Notes: generated by a model not told the origin, from the letters alone. A stretch of DNA of 64,000 nt from Myotis daubentonii (GCF_963259705.1 NC_081840.1:100112626-100176625), one strand, 5' to 3'; shown: positions 10,791 through 22,100, counted from the stretch's first letter. A program made the numbers and translations.

Positions 10791-12904
10791 TTAGAGTTTT
10801 TATCAAGAAAGGGTGATGGATTTTGTCAAATGCTTTTTATGCATCAATTGATATGATTATGTGACTTTTGTCTCTCACTATCACATTTATTGATTTGCGA
10901 ATATTGTACCATCATTGCATCCCTGGAATAACTTTCATTTGGTCATGGTGTATAATCTTTCTAATGTAATGCTGGATCTGATTTGCTAGTATTTTGTTGA
11001 AGATTTTAGCATCTATGTTCATCAAGGATATTGGCCTGTAGTTCTCTTTTTTTGTGGTGTCTTTATCTGGTTTTGGGATTATGGTAATCCTGGCTTCATA
11101 GAAAGAGCTTGGAAGTATGCCTTCCTCTTGAATTTTTTGGAATAGTCTGAGGAAGATAGATTTTAGTTCTTCTTTGAATGCTTGATAGAACTCCCCTGTA
11201 AAGCCGTCTGGCCAGGGCTTTTGTTTGCTGGAAGATTTTTGATCGCTGTTTCAATTTCATCAGTAGTTATCAGCCTATTCAGTTTCTTTGATTCTTCTTG
11301 GTTGAGTTTTGGGAGCTTGTATTTTTCTAAGAATATGCCCATTTTGTTTAGGTTGTCCATTTTGTTGTAATAGAGTTGTTCATAGTATTTTTTTCACAAT
11401 CATTTGTATTTCTGTGGGATAGGTTGTTATTTCACCTCTTGGTTTTGTTGGATCTTTTGTATTTTTTTTAGGGGGGGAGGTGTCTGTATTTCATTTATCT
11501 CCACTCTGATCTTTATTATTTCCTTCCTTGTGCTTATGCTGGGCTTTTCTTGTCAATCTTTTTCTAACTCTTTGAGTTGTAGAGTTAGGTAATTTATTAT
11601 CATTGTTTCTTGTTTTTTGCGGCAGGCTTGTAGAGCTATGAACTTTTCTCTCAAGACTGCTCTCACTGTGTCCCATAGATTTTGGATTGCTGTGTTTTCA
11701 TTGTTGTTTGTTGCCATGATGCTTTTTATTTCTTCTTTGATTTCTCTTGTAACCCAGTAATTGTTTAATAGCATGCTATTTAGCTTCCAGGTATTTGATT
11801 TTTTTAATTTTTCATATTGTAGTTGATTTCTAGTTTTATGACGTGATCTGAGAAGATGCTTGATATGATTTCTATCTTCTTGAATTTGAAGAGACTTTGC
11901 CTGTGACGCATATATGGTCTATTTTTGAAAAAGACCCATGTGCACTTGACAAGAATGTAGATTCTGTGGCTTTGGGGTGAAATGTTCTGAAGATGTAAAT
12001 TAATTCCATCTGATCTAGTAAGTCATTTAGGATTGATGTTTCTTTGCTGATTTTTTTTTAGATGATTTGTCCCATGGTGATAGTGGTGTATTAAATTCCC
12101 CTACTATGACTGTATTGATGTCAATCTCTCCCTTGATATTTTCCAGAAGTTTTTAAATGTATTTGGGTGCTCCTGTATTGGGTATGTATGTGTTTACTAG
12201 AGTTATTTTTTCTTTTTGGATTGCTCCCTTTAGTATTATGAAGTGGCCTTCCATATCTGTTGTTATGTTACTCACTTTGTGATCTAATTTGTCAGATATA
12301 AGCATTGCTACCCCAGCTTTTTTTTCATTTCCATTTGCTTGGAAAAAAAAATTTCTATCCCTTCACTATCAGTCTGTGTGAGTCCTTTTTTCTGAGGTGG
12401 GTTTCCTGTAGACAGCAGATTTATGGATCATGTTTTCTTTTTTTTTAATTTTTTATTTTATTTTTTTAAATTAAATCTTTATTGTTCAGATTATTACATT
12501 AATTACTCTTTTTTTCCCACCATAACTCCCCTCTACGCAGTTCCCACCCCACCCTCCGCCCTTACTCCCCACCCACTGTCCTCATCCATATGTCCACTAT
12601 TATTGTCCAGTCTCTTCCCTCACCCCCACACCCCTTCCCCCCCAAGAATAGTCAGTCCATTCTCTTTCTATGTCCCTGATTCTATTACAATCACCAGTTC
12701 ATACAGTTCATCAGATTATTTATTCACTTGATTTTTCGATTCACTTGTTGATAGATGTGTATTTGTTGTTCATAATTTGTATATTTACCCTTTTCTTCTT
12801 CTTCCTCTTCTAAAAGGATACCTTTCAGCATTTCATATAATCCTGGTTTGGTGGTGATGAACTCCTTTAGCTTTTTCTTATCTGTGAAGCTCTTTATCTG
12901 GCCT

Positions 12905-13796
12905 TCACTTCTGAATGATAGCTTTGCTGGATAAAGTAGTCTTGGTTGTAGGTTCTTGGTATTCATCACTTTGAATATTTCTTGCCCTTCTAGCCTGCAA
13001 AGTTTCTGTTGAGAAATCAGCTGACAGTCGTATGGGTACTCCCTTGTAGGTAACTGATTTTCTTTCTCTTGCTGCTTTTAGGATTCTCTCTTTGTCTTTT
13101 GCTCTTGGCATTTTAATTATGATGTGTCTTGGTGTGGTCCTCTTTGGATGCCTTTTGTTTGGGGTTCTCTGCACTTCCTGGACTTGTAAGTCTATTTCTT
13201 TCACCAGGTAGGGGAAATTTTCTGTCATTATTTCTTCAAATAGGTTTTCAATATCTTGCTCTATCTCATCTTCTGGAACCCCTATAATTCTGATCTTGGT
13301 ACGCTTGAAGTTGTCCCAGAAGCTCCTTACACTATCTTCGTATTTTTGGATTCTTTTTACATTTTGCTTTTCCAGTTGGGTATTTTTTGCTTCTTTGTAT
13401 TTCAAATCTTTGACTTGATTCTTGTGACCCTCTGGTCTGCTGTTGAGAGTCTGTATAATATTCTTTATTTCAGTCAGTGTATGCTTAATTTCTAGTTGGT
13501 TCTTTATCACAACATCGAGGGTCTCCTCATTTCTTGAGGATCTCACTACATTTATCGGTGGTATCACCAGTCTTCTTGAAGGTCTCACTACATTTATCGG
13601 TGGTCTCACCAGTCTTCTTAAAGATCTCAATACAATTATCGGCGGTCTCACCAGTCTTTTCGAGGGCCTTATTAAATTTATCGGCGGCTTCTGGACAGTT
13701 CTTTAAAGACCTTAAAAGTGTGGTTTTGAACTCTATATCCAACAGTTTGCTTTCCTCCAATTCTGTTGTTTGTGTCCTGTTTCTTTGTCTCGGCAT
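12905..13796 (-). pseudogene. HAL1 ORF1p-like frame, one frameshift
   Basis: ORF1p of the L1 class is an RNA-binding trimeric chaperone with an N-terminal coiled coil, an RRM and a C-terminal domain. The N-terminal frame starts at 13796 (MPRQRNRTQTTELEESKLLD) and runs to a stop at 13527. The remainder continues in another frame: QLEIKHTLTEIKNIIQ, KIRIIGVPEDEIEQDIENLF (the RRM entry), TPRHIIIKMPRAKDKERILK, to about 12905. The coiled-coil part contains three 42-bp units at 13549-13674. One frameshift near 13530 breaks it. Confidence 0.88.
13549..13674 (-). repeat. three 42-bp tandem units in the HAL1 coiled coil
   Basis: Units at 13549-13590, 13591-13632 and 13633-13674 encode 14-residue (two-heptad) repeats of the form FKKTGETTDKCSET. 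The second HAL1 in the window (60391-61038) has no comparable tandem expansion at this place. Confidence 0.88.
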
Positions 13797-15058
13797 TTTT
13801 TATGCTTCGCTGTGTTGATAGAGTGCCTTTCTGTGCTAAGTGTCCCAATTACCTGAGGTAGACACTCTTGGTGCACCCCCTTGTGGGCTTTGTGCACAGT
13901 CTTGTTGTAGTTAAGCCTTGATTGTTGTAGTTGTCACTGGGAGGAATTGACCTCCAGGCCAGTTGGCTGTGAGAATCAGCTGTGTCTGCAGTGGGAGAAC
14001 TTCTGTGCTGTAGACACCCCTCTGGGGCTAGACTTGCTTTGATGGGGCTTTGGTGCTCACTGAGTCTGCCCCCTGAGTGTGTCTTTTATGGTTCCACGGA
14101 GCTGCAAACTGGATGGTCCCACTCTGACCTCTGGGCTTCCTGGCTCCTGGATCTCTAGGGGGGTGTTAATCTAGCCTTTTCCTGAGGCTATCCAGCAAAA
14201 GTCTCCCTACAGGGCTTGGCCGGGATGGGTCCCACGGGATCAATAGGGTGGAGTTAGCAATTATGGCTGCTGTCAGTCTTGCCCTCAGAGGCTCTGCTTC
14301 TCAGTGTCCTAGTAATTGCTACAAGCCCCTCTGAGAGAAAGATGCCCTAGGGTTCTAAGCGATGCCAGACTGTCCCGCTTCTCCCATATGAGTCTGGGTC
14401 CCTAGAGACTCGCCCAGGAACTGGAGCTCAGAGCCTGAGACTCCCTCGCGATTGAAAACGACAACCGTGTCCTGAGCCGCCAGCCTGCTCCGCATGCACT
14501 CCGTACCTTAGTATTTTACTTCAGCACTGAGCCTCCTCTGAGTCTCGGTATGCTTTTCTCTTTCCTCCTAGTTGTAGAACTTCCACTCAGCCTGCCTTCC
14601 TGTGGTTCTGGATGATGTCCGTTCCATCTTTTACTTGTATTTTTGAAGTGGTTGTTCGAGGCAGCAAACTCCGGTGTTTACCTATGCCGCCATCTTGGTT
14701 TCTCGGATCATGTTTTCTTATCCTCTCAGTTACCCTATATCTTTTGATTAGGGTATTTAATCCATTTATATTTAAAGTTATTGTTTATAAATACTTGTTT
14801 GTCGCCATTTTTTCTTTACGCCTGTATTCCTTCTTCACTTCCTATTTCTTCTTTTTACAGCAGACCCTTTAGCATTTCTTGCATTGCTGGTTTGATGGTA
14901 ATAAACTCCCTTAGTCCTCTTTTGTCTGTGAAGCTCCTGATTTCACCCTCAACTTTAATTGATAGCCTTGCTGGGTACAGTATTCTTGGATTCAGACCCT
15001 TTCTTTGCATGACTTTGTATATTTCATTCCATTCCCTTCTGGCCTGATGTGTTTCTTT

Positions 15059-15331
15059 TCAGAAATCAGTTGTTAGTCTGATGGGGGATCCTTTGTAGGT
15101 AACTGTATGTTTCTCTCTGGCCACTTTTAATATTCTTACTTTGTTGTTGGTGTTTGCCAATTTAATTATAATGTGCCTTGGTGTCAGTCTTTTGGGGTTC
15201 ATTTTGTTTGGGACTCTGTGAGCTTCTTGGATTTGTGTGAGTTTTTTCTTCCCTATATCAGGGATGTTTTCTGTCATTATTTCTTCAAACAGGTTTTCTA
15301 TTCCTTGCTCAGTTTCCTCTCCTTCTGTCAC
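15059..15331 (-). pseudogene. L1-beta ORF1p fragment
   Basis: Reading leftward: EQGIENLFEEIMTENIPDIG, then TPRHIIIKLANTNNKVRILK and VTYKGSPIRLTTDF. This is the L1 ORF1p RRM and C-terminal domain. Frames on either side are interrupted. Confidence 0.88.
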
Positions 15332-16184
15332 CCCAATTATGCGGATGTTGTTTCATTTTGTGTTGTCCCAAAGTTCCCTTAGGCTCTCCTGGTTTTTTTT
15401 ACGTGTTTTTTTTCTAGATGCTGTTCTACTTGGGTATTTTTTCCTACTTTGTCTTCTAGCTCACTGATGTGATCCTCTGCTTGTTCTAGTCTACTGTTGA
15501 TGCTTTCTATTAAGTTCTTTATAGCAGTGATGTTATTTTTTCATTTCTTCTTAGTTATTCTTCATTTCCTCTTGGTTCTTACACATATTGTTGAATTTGT
15601 CTTCCATTCTTTTCAGCGACTATATGACCATTTTTCTGAATTCTTTCTCTGACATATTGCTTCCCTCCACTTCATTTACTTCCTTTTCTGGTGATGTCTC
15701 CTTTTCTTTCATATATGGGCTGTTTCTTTGTTTACTCATGATCTCTCTTTTCCAGATGTCTGGTTGTGTACCTCTCTCCTTTCCCTAGGCGAAATCTGAC
15801 TTTTCCGTGAGAAGGTGCAGAGCTTCTCTGAGTCTGCGTATTCACACTGCTTGATATCTGGTCTTCCTGGGTTCACAGCTGGTCCCTGAGTGTTGTGGTT
15901 GCAGAGTCCCGGGATGTATAGGCCTCCAATAATGACCACTTTCCCCTTCAAGATGGCGTGATCTCCACAGCAGAGGTGGTTGTCCTGGGAGAGATTTCAG
16001 CAGCAGTGGAGGCTTCCCTGCTCAGGGGAGCCCAGTCTGGCAGTCCCCAACAGTCTCTTGGAGTATAGCTGTCCCTTACCCATAAATATACACTCTTTGT
16101 ACGTCTAAACACTCTCCTTTCGTTCTCTCACTCACACACCATCCTGTAGTCTACCTTCCCATTGGCAGCCATTTTTGCACTACT

Positions 16185-16405
16185 CTGTTTCCAGATCTTA
16201 GCTTTTGCAAATATTGCTACTATGAACATAGGGTTGCATATGTTTTTTCTGATTGGTGTTTCATGCTTCTTAGGATATATTCCTAGAAGTGGGATCACTG
16301 AGTCAAATGGCAGTTCCATTTTTAAATTTTTGAGGAGACTCCACACTGATTTCCATAGTGGCTGTACCAGTCTGCATTCCTACTAGCAGTGTGTTAGGGT
16401 TCCTT
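16185..16405 (-). mobile_element. L1-alpha, 3' segment continued
   Basis: Resumes at the duplicated CTGTTTCCAGATCTT (16185-16199) and continues in reverse through the ORF2 end (complement of the [22 protein letters not shown] region) to an abrupt switch at about 16405. After the switch L1 sequence reads in + orientation from the reverse transcriptase region. Confidence 0.9.
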
Positions 16406-17746
16406 AATCCAAAAGGAAGGAATACTTCCAACCTTTTTTTTTATGAGGCCAGCATTAACCTAATTCCCAAACCAGAGAAAAACACTGCAAAGAAAGATTA
16501 TTAAAGGCCATATCCATGATGAACATAAATGCTAAAATCCTCAACAAAATATTCACATATCAGATCCAGCAATACACTAAAAAGATGATACTTCATGAAC
16601 AAGTGGGATTTACCCCATGGTTGCAAGGCTACTACAATACTTGCAAATCAATAAACGTGATACATCACATAAACGAATTGAAAGACAAAAATCATATGAT
16701 CATATCAATAGATACAGAAAAGCATTTGACAAAATTCAACACCCATTTTTTATAAAAACTCTCAGCAAAGTTGACTTGGATCATACCTCAACATAATAAA
16801 GGCCATATATGACAAACCTACAGCCAACATCATACTCAATGGGCAAAAACTAAAACCATTTCCCCTAAGAACAGGAACAAGACAGGGGTTTCCACTCTCA
16901 TTACTTTTATTAAACATAGTACTGGAGGCCATAGCCATAGCAATCAGACAAGAAGAAAACATAAAAGGCATCCAAATTGAAAAGGAAGATATAAACTATC
17001 ATTATTCACAGATGACATGATATTATACACAGAAAACCTCAAGGACTCCAACAAACAAACAAACAAACAAAAAACAAAAACAAAAAAAACAACTACTGGA
17101 TTTAAGAAAGGATTTTGGCAATATAGCAGGATTCAAAATTAATACCGAGAAATCATTGGCATTCTAATACACCAATAATGAACACTCAGAAAGAGAAAGT
17201 GAAAAAAAACAGTCCCATTACCATTGCAACAAAAGAATTAGGATACTTAGGAGTAAACTTAACCAAGAAGGTAAAAGACCTGTACTGAGAAAACTATAGA
17301 ACATTGAAAAAAGAAATAGAGGGAGATACAAGTGGGAGCATATACCATGTTTATGGATTGGAAGAATTAACATCATTAAAATGTCTAAAGTACCCAAAGC
17401 AATATACAGATTAAATGCAATCCCAGTAAAATATCAATGGCATACTTCACAGATCTAGAACATGTACTCCAAAAATTTATATGGAATCAAAAAAGACGAA
17501 AGTAACTGCAGCAGTCCTGAGAAAGATAAACAAAGTTGAAGAGATCACAAGACCAGATAACAAGCTATAATACAAAGCCACTGTAATCAAACAGCCTGGT
17601 AGTGGCACAAGAACAGACATATAGATCATTGGAACAGAACAGAGACCACAGATATCGACCCAAGCTATTATGCTCAATTAACATTTAACAAAAGAAGGAA
17701 GGGCATACAATGAAGTCAGGACAGTCTCTTCAATAAATGATGTTGG
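16406..17746 (+). mobile_element. L1-alpha, inverted 5' arm (part 1)
   Basis: + strand L1 ORF2 starting near AATCCAAAAGGAAGGAATAC, through the RT region (a MMNINAKILNKIFTYQIQQYTKKMI frame at 16516-16755) to AATAAATGATGTTGG (17732-17746). That 15-mer recurs at 20338-20352, where the arm resumes, so L1-gamma sits inside it. A (CAAA)n tract lies at about 17053-17095. Orientation opposite to 7249-16405 is consistent with 5' inversion by twin priming. Confidence 0.85.
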
Positions 17747-17829
17747 TTTATTCGTAGGTATCTTAATTTTTTTGGTGCAATGGTAAGTGGGATTGATTTT
17801 TTTGTTTTTCTCTTTCTGTGAGTTCATTA

Positions 17830-18076
17830 TCCTATATAATAAAAGCCCAGTGAACAAATGGCAGAATGAAAAGAATGACCAGTCAACCAGTCGCTATGAC
17901 ATGCACTGACCACCAGGGGGCAGACGCTCATTGCAGGAGATGCCCCCTGTTCGTCAGTGTGCTCCCACAGTAGGAGCACTGCTTGGCTGACAGAGATGAG
18001 TAGTGCTCCCACAGCAGGCCGGTCCCCGCAGGCCACACCCCCACCAGTGCAAAAATCCCGTGCTCCGGGATTCTAG
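17830..18076 (+). mobile_element. non-autonomous Helitron in L1-gamma's inverted arm
   Basis: Starts TCCTATATAATAAAAGCCC and ends with the short hairpin TCCCGTGCTCCGGGA followed by TTCTAG; host A at 17829 and T at 18077. Removing it restores continuous L1 (TTCATTA-TTGGTATATAAA). 247 bp, no coding capacity. Confidence 0.93.
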
Positions 18077-19139
18077 TTGGTATATAAAAAAAACTAGAGA
18101 TTTCTGAGTGTTAATTTGGTATTATGCTACATTGCCAAATTCATTTATTAAATCTGGTAGTTTTTTGATGGAGTATTTAGGGTTTTCTAGGAATAAACTT
18201 AACTAAGGAGGTAACAGACCTGTACTCAGTACACTACAGCACGTTCAAAAAAGAGATAGAGGAAGACATAAACAAATGGAAGAATATACCATATTCATGG
18301 ATTGGTAGAATCAACATTATTAACATGTCCATACTACCCAAAGCAATCTATAGATTCAATGCAATCACCATTAAGATACCAACAGCATATTTCACAGAAA
18401 TATAACAAATTCTCCAAAAATTCATCTGGAATAAAAAAAGACCCCGAATACCCACAGCAATCTTGAGAAAGAAGAACAAAGGGATCACAATACCAGATAT
18501 CAAGCTATATTAAAAGACCACTGCCTGATATTGACACAAGAACAGATATACAGACCAATGGAATAGAGCAGAGAACCCAGAAATCGACCCAAGTCATTAT
18601 GCTCAATTAATATTTGACAAAGGAGGCAAGAGGATACAATGAAATGAAGACAGTCTCTTCAATAAATGGTGTTGGGAAAATTGGTCAGATACATGCAAAA
18701 AAATTAATCTAGACCACCAACTTACACCATAAACAGAAATAAACTCAAATGGATAAAGGACTTAAATGTAAGATGGGAGACCATAAAAATCTTAGAAGAA
18801 TCCATAGGCAGCAAAATATCAGACATAGGTCGTACCAATATCTTTACTGATAAAACTCCTAGGGCAATGGAAACTAAGGAGACAATAAACAAATGGGACT
18901 ACATCAAAATATAAAGCTGCTGCACAGCAAAGAAACCATCAACAAAGCCACAAGAAAGCTCACTGCATGGAACATATTTGCCAATGTTATATCTGATAAG
19001 GGGCTAATCTCCAAAATTTTAGGGAACTCATACAACTTAACAAAAGGAAGATAAAAAATCCAATCAAAAAATGGACAAGGGACCTAAATAGACACCTTTC
19101 GAAAGTTGACATACAGAAGGCAAATAGACATTTGAAAAC

Positions 19140-19475
19140 ATGCTCAAAGTCGCTAATCATCCAAGAGATGCAAATCAAAACAACAATGGGTACCATCTCA
19201 CACCTGTCAGAATGGCTATCATCAACAAATCAAAAAATGACAAGTGCTGGAGAGGATGTGGAGAAAAAGGAACACTCATGCACTGCTGGTGGGAATGCAG
19301 ACTGGTGCAGCCACTGTGGAGAACGGTATGGAGTTTCCTCAAAAAATTAAAAATGGAACTCCCATTTGACCCAGTAATCACACTTCTAGGAATATATCCC
19401 AAGGAACCAGAAACACCAATCAGAAAGGACATGTGCACCCCCTGTGTTCATTGCAGCACAATTTACAATAGCTAA
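19140..19475 (+). pseudogene. L1-gamma ORF2 C-terminus fragment
   Basis: A frame with [22 protein letters not shown], the Cys-rich C-terminal segment of L1 ORF2p, then [22 protein letters not shown]. Frames before and after are interrupted, so it is a remnant. Confidence 0.88.
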
Positions 19476-20016
19476 GATTTGGAAACAACCTAAATGCCCA
19501 TCAGCAGATGAGTGGATTAAAAAAATAGTGGGACAGCTACAAAATGGAATACTACACTTCTGTAAAAAAGGAAGAACTTTTACCATTTGCAACAGCATGG
19601 ATGGAACTGGAGAGCATTATGCTAAGCAAAATAAGCCACTCATAGAGATATATATATATATCACATGTTCTCACTCATTTGTTGAATATAATGAACATTA
19701 TAACCTGATTAACAAAAATAGATACAGAGACAAAGAAGCATGGAGTAGACTGTCAAACCTCAGTGGGAAGGCAGAGGAGGTGTGGAGAGTGGGAGTAAAG
19801 GATCAACCAAAGGACTTGTATGCATGCATATAAGCATAACCAACTGACACAAACACTAGGGGGGATGAGGGCATGTGTGGGGCAGGAGGGGAGGTTTGCC
19901 GGAAAGAGGTCAATGGGGGAAAAAGGAGATATATGTAATACTTTAAACAATAAAATAAAACTTAAAAAATATTGTGCTGTTATGAAAATAAATAAATAAA
20001 TATTTAAATAAAGAAA

Positions 20017-20327
20017 TCTCTATATATAAAAGCCTAAGTGGCTGTTAGGACTAGACGACCAGCTGGTAGCTATAATACACACTGACCACCATGGGACAGA
20101 TGCTCAATGCAGCAGCTGGCCCCTGGTTGTCAGTGTGGTCCCACAGCCAACCTCCTGCGGCCAGCCAACCTCCCACAATACCTTCCCCCGGCTGGCCGGG
20201 TGGTCATTGCACTCCCACAGACAACCTTCCATGGTCCCTCCCCCTGGCCAGCTGCCTCGATAGGCCCTAATCGCTTGCCAGGCCAAGGGACTCCACCCGT
20301 GCATGAATTCGTGCACTGGGCCTCTAG
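20017..20327 (+). mobile_element. non-autonomous Helitron in L1-gamma's A-rich tail
   Basis: Starts TCTCTATATATAAAAGCC, carries the internal ACTGACCACCA core, and ends GCATGAATTCGTGCACTGGGCCTCTAG with host A (20016) and T (20328). 311 bp. It lies in the (AAAT)n tail, an AT-rich target typical of these elements. Confidence 0.92.
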
Positions 20328-20337
20328 TAAATAAATA

Positions 20338-20756
20338 AATAAATGATGTTGGGATAATTGGACAGCTACATGTAAAAAAAATAAACTAGTCCACCAACTT
20401 ACACTATACTCAAGAATAAACTCAAAATGGATAAAATATTTAAGAGTCTCATGCTCTACTGACTGAGCTAGCCGGGCGCCCAAAATGGATAAAATATTTA
20501 ATGTAAGTTGTGAAACCATAAAAATCCTTGAAGAAAACAGCAAAATATCAGACATGTCACGTAGCAAAGTTTTCTAACACCTAGCGCAAGAGACAGTAAG
20601 GAAAAAATAAACAAATGGGACTACATCAAAATCAAAAGCTTCTGCACAGCAAAAGAAAACAGACTAAAAATGAAAAGGGAACCCACTGTATAGGAGAACA
20701 TATTTGCCAATGATACATCTGATAAGAGGTTAATATCCAAAATATATAAGGAACTC
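20338..20756 (+). mobile_element. L1-alpha, inverted 5' arm (part 2)
   Basis: Continues ORF2 from the duplicated AATAAATGATGTTGG to about 20756 (ATATAAGGAACTC), where L1 sequence stops some 200-250 bp short, in L1 coordinates, of the start of the reverse segment at 16405. It is interrupted only by the tRNA fragment at 20444-20480. No target-site duplication was found between 7248 and 20757. Confidence 0.85.
20444..20480 (-). mobile_element. retroinserted 5' half of tRNA-Lys, with 21-bp duplication
   Basis: On the minus strand the 37 bp read GGC and then GCCCGGCTAGCTCAG, GTAGAGCATGAGACTC: acceptor 5' strand, D arm and anticodon stem of tRNA-Lys, stopping at the anticodon loop. Identical 21-bp direct repeats flank it at 20423-20443 and 20481-20501. 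There is no poly(A), no anticodon 3' half and no T arm, so it is neither a tRNA gene nor an ordinary SINE. The duplication length points to L1-type target-primed insertion. Confidence 0.9.
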
Positions 20757-22100
20757 AAGCTTCACATCATTATGGTTTAATATCATTTTAAATGATACTA
20801 AAACATTTATTGAGCAGTTAGTACTTACGTGTAGTGTTCTACATGCAGGGGCACAGCAGTGAACACAACAATAAAACACCCTACCCACATGGAGTTTACA
20901 TTCTAGTGAGCATAAATAAAATGTAAAATGAAATATTATGGCAGGGGTTGATAGGTATTTTAAAAAGAAATAGGTCACAAGGAGATTGGGATGTGCTTTT
21001 GTGGTAGGGGAGATCTATAAATTTAAATAGGGTGGTCATAGAAGACCTCACTAAGGAGATGAAGTTGAGCCATGCCTGAAAATCATTCCCGGTGGAATGA
21101 CATGAAGTATAGGAGCCTTGAGATGAGACACCAGTGTATCAGGAATGGAGTGAGCAACTGTATAGTAGTAGAAGATGAAGTCAGAGGGAGAATGAATGAG
21201 CATGAACTGGCTCACAAAGGGTCTTTGGATTACAGTGAATAAGATAGGAAGCTAAATTAGATGGTTTGCTCAGAAGAGTGAAAGGATTCCTCTAATGCTT
21301 TAGAAGGATTACTTCACCTGCTTTGTTTAGAACTGACTGTAGAAAAGCAAGGAGATCCAGTAGGAGAATTACAATATTCTAGGTGAGAGATGATGGTGGT
21401 TTTAGAGCAGAGAGGTGGTGGTGGTGGTGCAGGGGGAGTTAGTTGTGAGTAAATTCCGAATAAATTCACTCATAAAGGCATTTTTCTCTAATTTGGATGT
21501 TGAGTTGGGAGAGAAAAAATGGGGGGTATTCAAAAGTGACACCAAAATTTTTGGGCTGAGCAACTAAAAGAACAGAATTGCCATTTACTAAAATGGAAAG
21601 ACTATAAGAGGATCCAAAATTGACTTGTTGGATATGGCAAACTTGCCCTTTAGATATCCAAGTGGAGATATCAAGTAGGCAATTGGTTAAACAAGTCTAG
21701 ACTTCAGCAGGGGAGCCATCAAATGGTATTTAGAGCCATGAGAAAGAATGAGATGGAGGGGGAAAAACAAAAGCAGCAGTCAGTGAGGAGGAAAACCTAG
21801 AGAGAAAAGAGAAGAGATTTTTTTTAGAAATGGTGATTCAGGTTTATGGCAAATGCTGCTAGGAGGTCAAATAAGATGAGCACTGATAGTTGTCATTGTA
21901 TTTAATAATGTAAAAGTCCTTCCCAATCATGGCAAAAACATCTTTTTGTGTGTCTGGAGTGGGTTTAAGAGAGAATAGGAAGAAACAAACTGTAGGCAAG
22001 TATACTTGGAGACAGGTGTAGGCAGCTTTTTAAAGAAGCTTTTTAGGAAATAGGTATAAAATTTAGAAAAATTAGATTTAATCAGAACAGGGGTTTAGTC
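20757..22100 (+). repeat. ancient mammalian LINE-like repeat, 3' region
   Basis: Diverged but continuous match to a mammal-wide repeat whose landmarks I recognise: CATTTATTGAGCA, GGGCACAGCAGTGAACA, CATGGAGTTTACATTCTAG, GTGAGAGATGATGGTGGT, TTTTTGGGCTGAGCAACT, ATCCAAGTGGAGATATC, CAAATGCTGCTAGGAGGTCAA, GGAGTGGGTTTAAGAGAGAA. I recall it as the 3' portion of an old LINE but cannot assign L1M versus L2 with confidence. It has no coding capacity. Confidence 0.7.

Larger units (their letters stand above)
12440..14704 (-). mobile_element. HAL1 (ORF1-only half-L1), full length, copy 1
   Basis: Complete minus-strand HAL1: complemented A-rich tail (12440 on), a 3' UTR containing the complement of CAATAAAGATTTAA, ORF1, GC-richer 5' UTR, and a 5' end complementing GAGAAACCAAGATGGCGGC (14684-14704). 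It is flanked by the perfect 15-bp duplication GGATCATGTTTTCTT (12425-12439 and 14705-14719) and interrupts L1-beta, which joins cleanly if the unit is removed. There is no reverse transcriptase, so it must have been mobilised by L1 in trans (established for HAL1). Confidence 0.93.
7707..16184 (-). mobile_element. L1-beta, full-length L1 nested in L1-alpha
   Basis: Minus-strand L1 from complemented tail and 3' UTR (7707-8100), through ORF2 (about 8100-14900), ORF1 (around 15059-15700) and the 5' UTR to a start near 16184 (complement of an AAAATGGCTGCC-type L1 beginning). It is flanked by the 15-bp duplication CTGTTTCCAGATCTT (7692-7706, 16185-16199). Three later insertions interrupt it: a MITE at 9381-9660, a solo LTR at 9743-10416 and a HAL1 at 12440-14704. 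Part of ORF2 near 11440-11490 is shortened relative to L1-delta. Frames are broken, so it is no longer mobile. Confidence 0.93.
17747..20337 (+). mobile_element. L1-gamma, 5'-inverted L1 nested in L1-alpha
   Basis: Flanked by AATAAATGATGTTGG at 17732-17746 and 20338-20352. Its first part (17747-17829 and 18077-18187) is reversed; from about 18188 it reads forward to the 3' end. The reversed arm ends, in L1 coordinates, exactly where the forward arm begins (the GATACCTAGGAATAAACTTA region is divided between them), the twin-priming signature. The 3' UTR reaches CTTTAAACAATAAAATAAA near 19940-19958, then an (AAATA)-rich tail. Helitrons sit at 17830-18076 and 20017-20327. Confidence 0.92.

Noticed and set aside
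20444..20480. Functional tRNA-Lys gene
   Set aside because: Only the 5' half is present and target-site duplications flank it.
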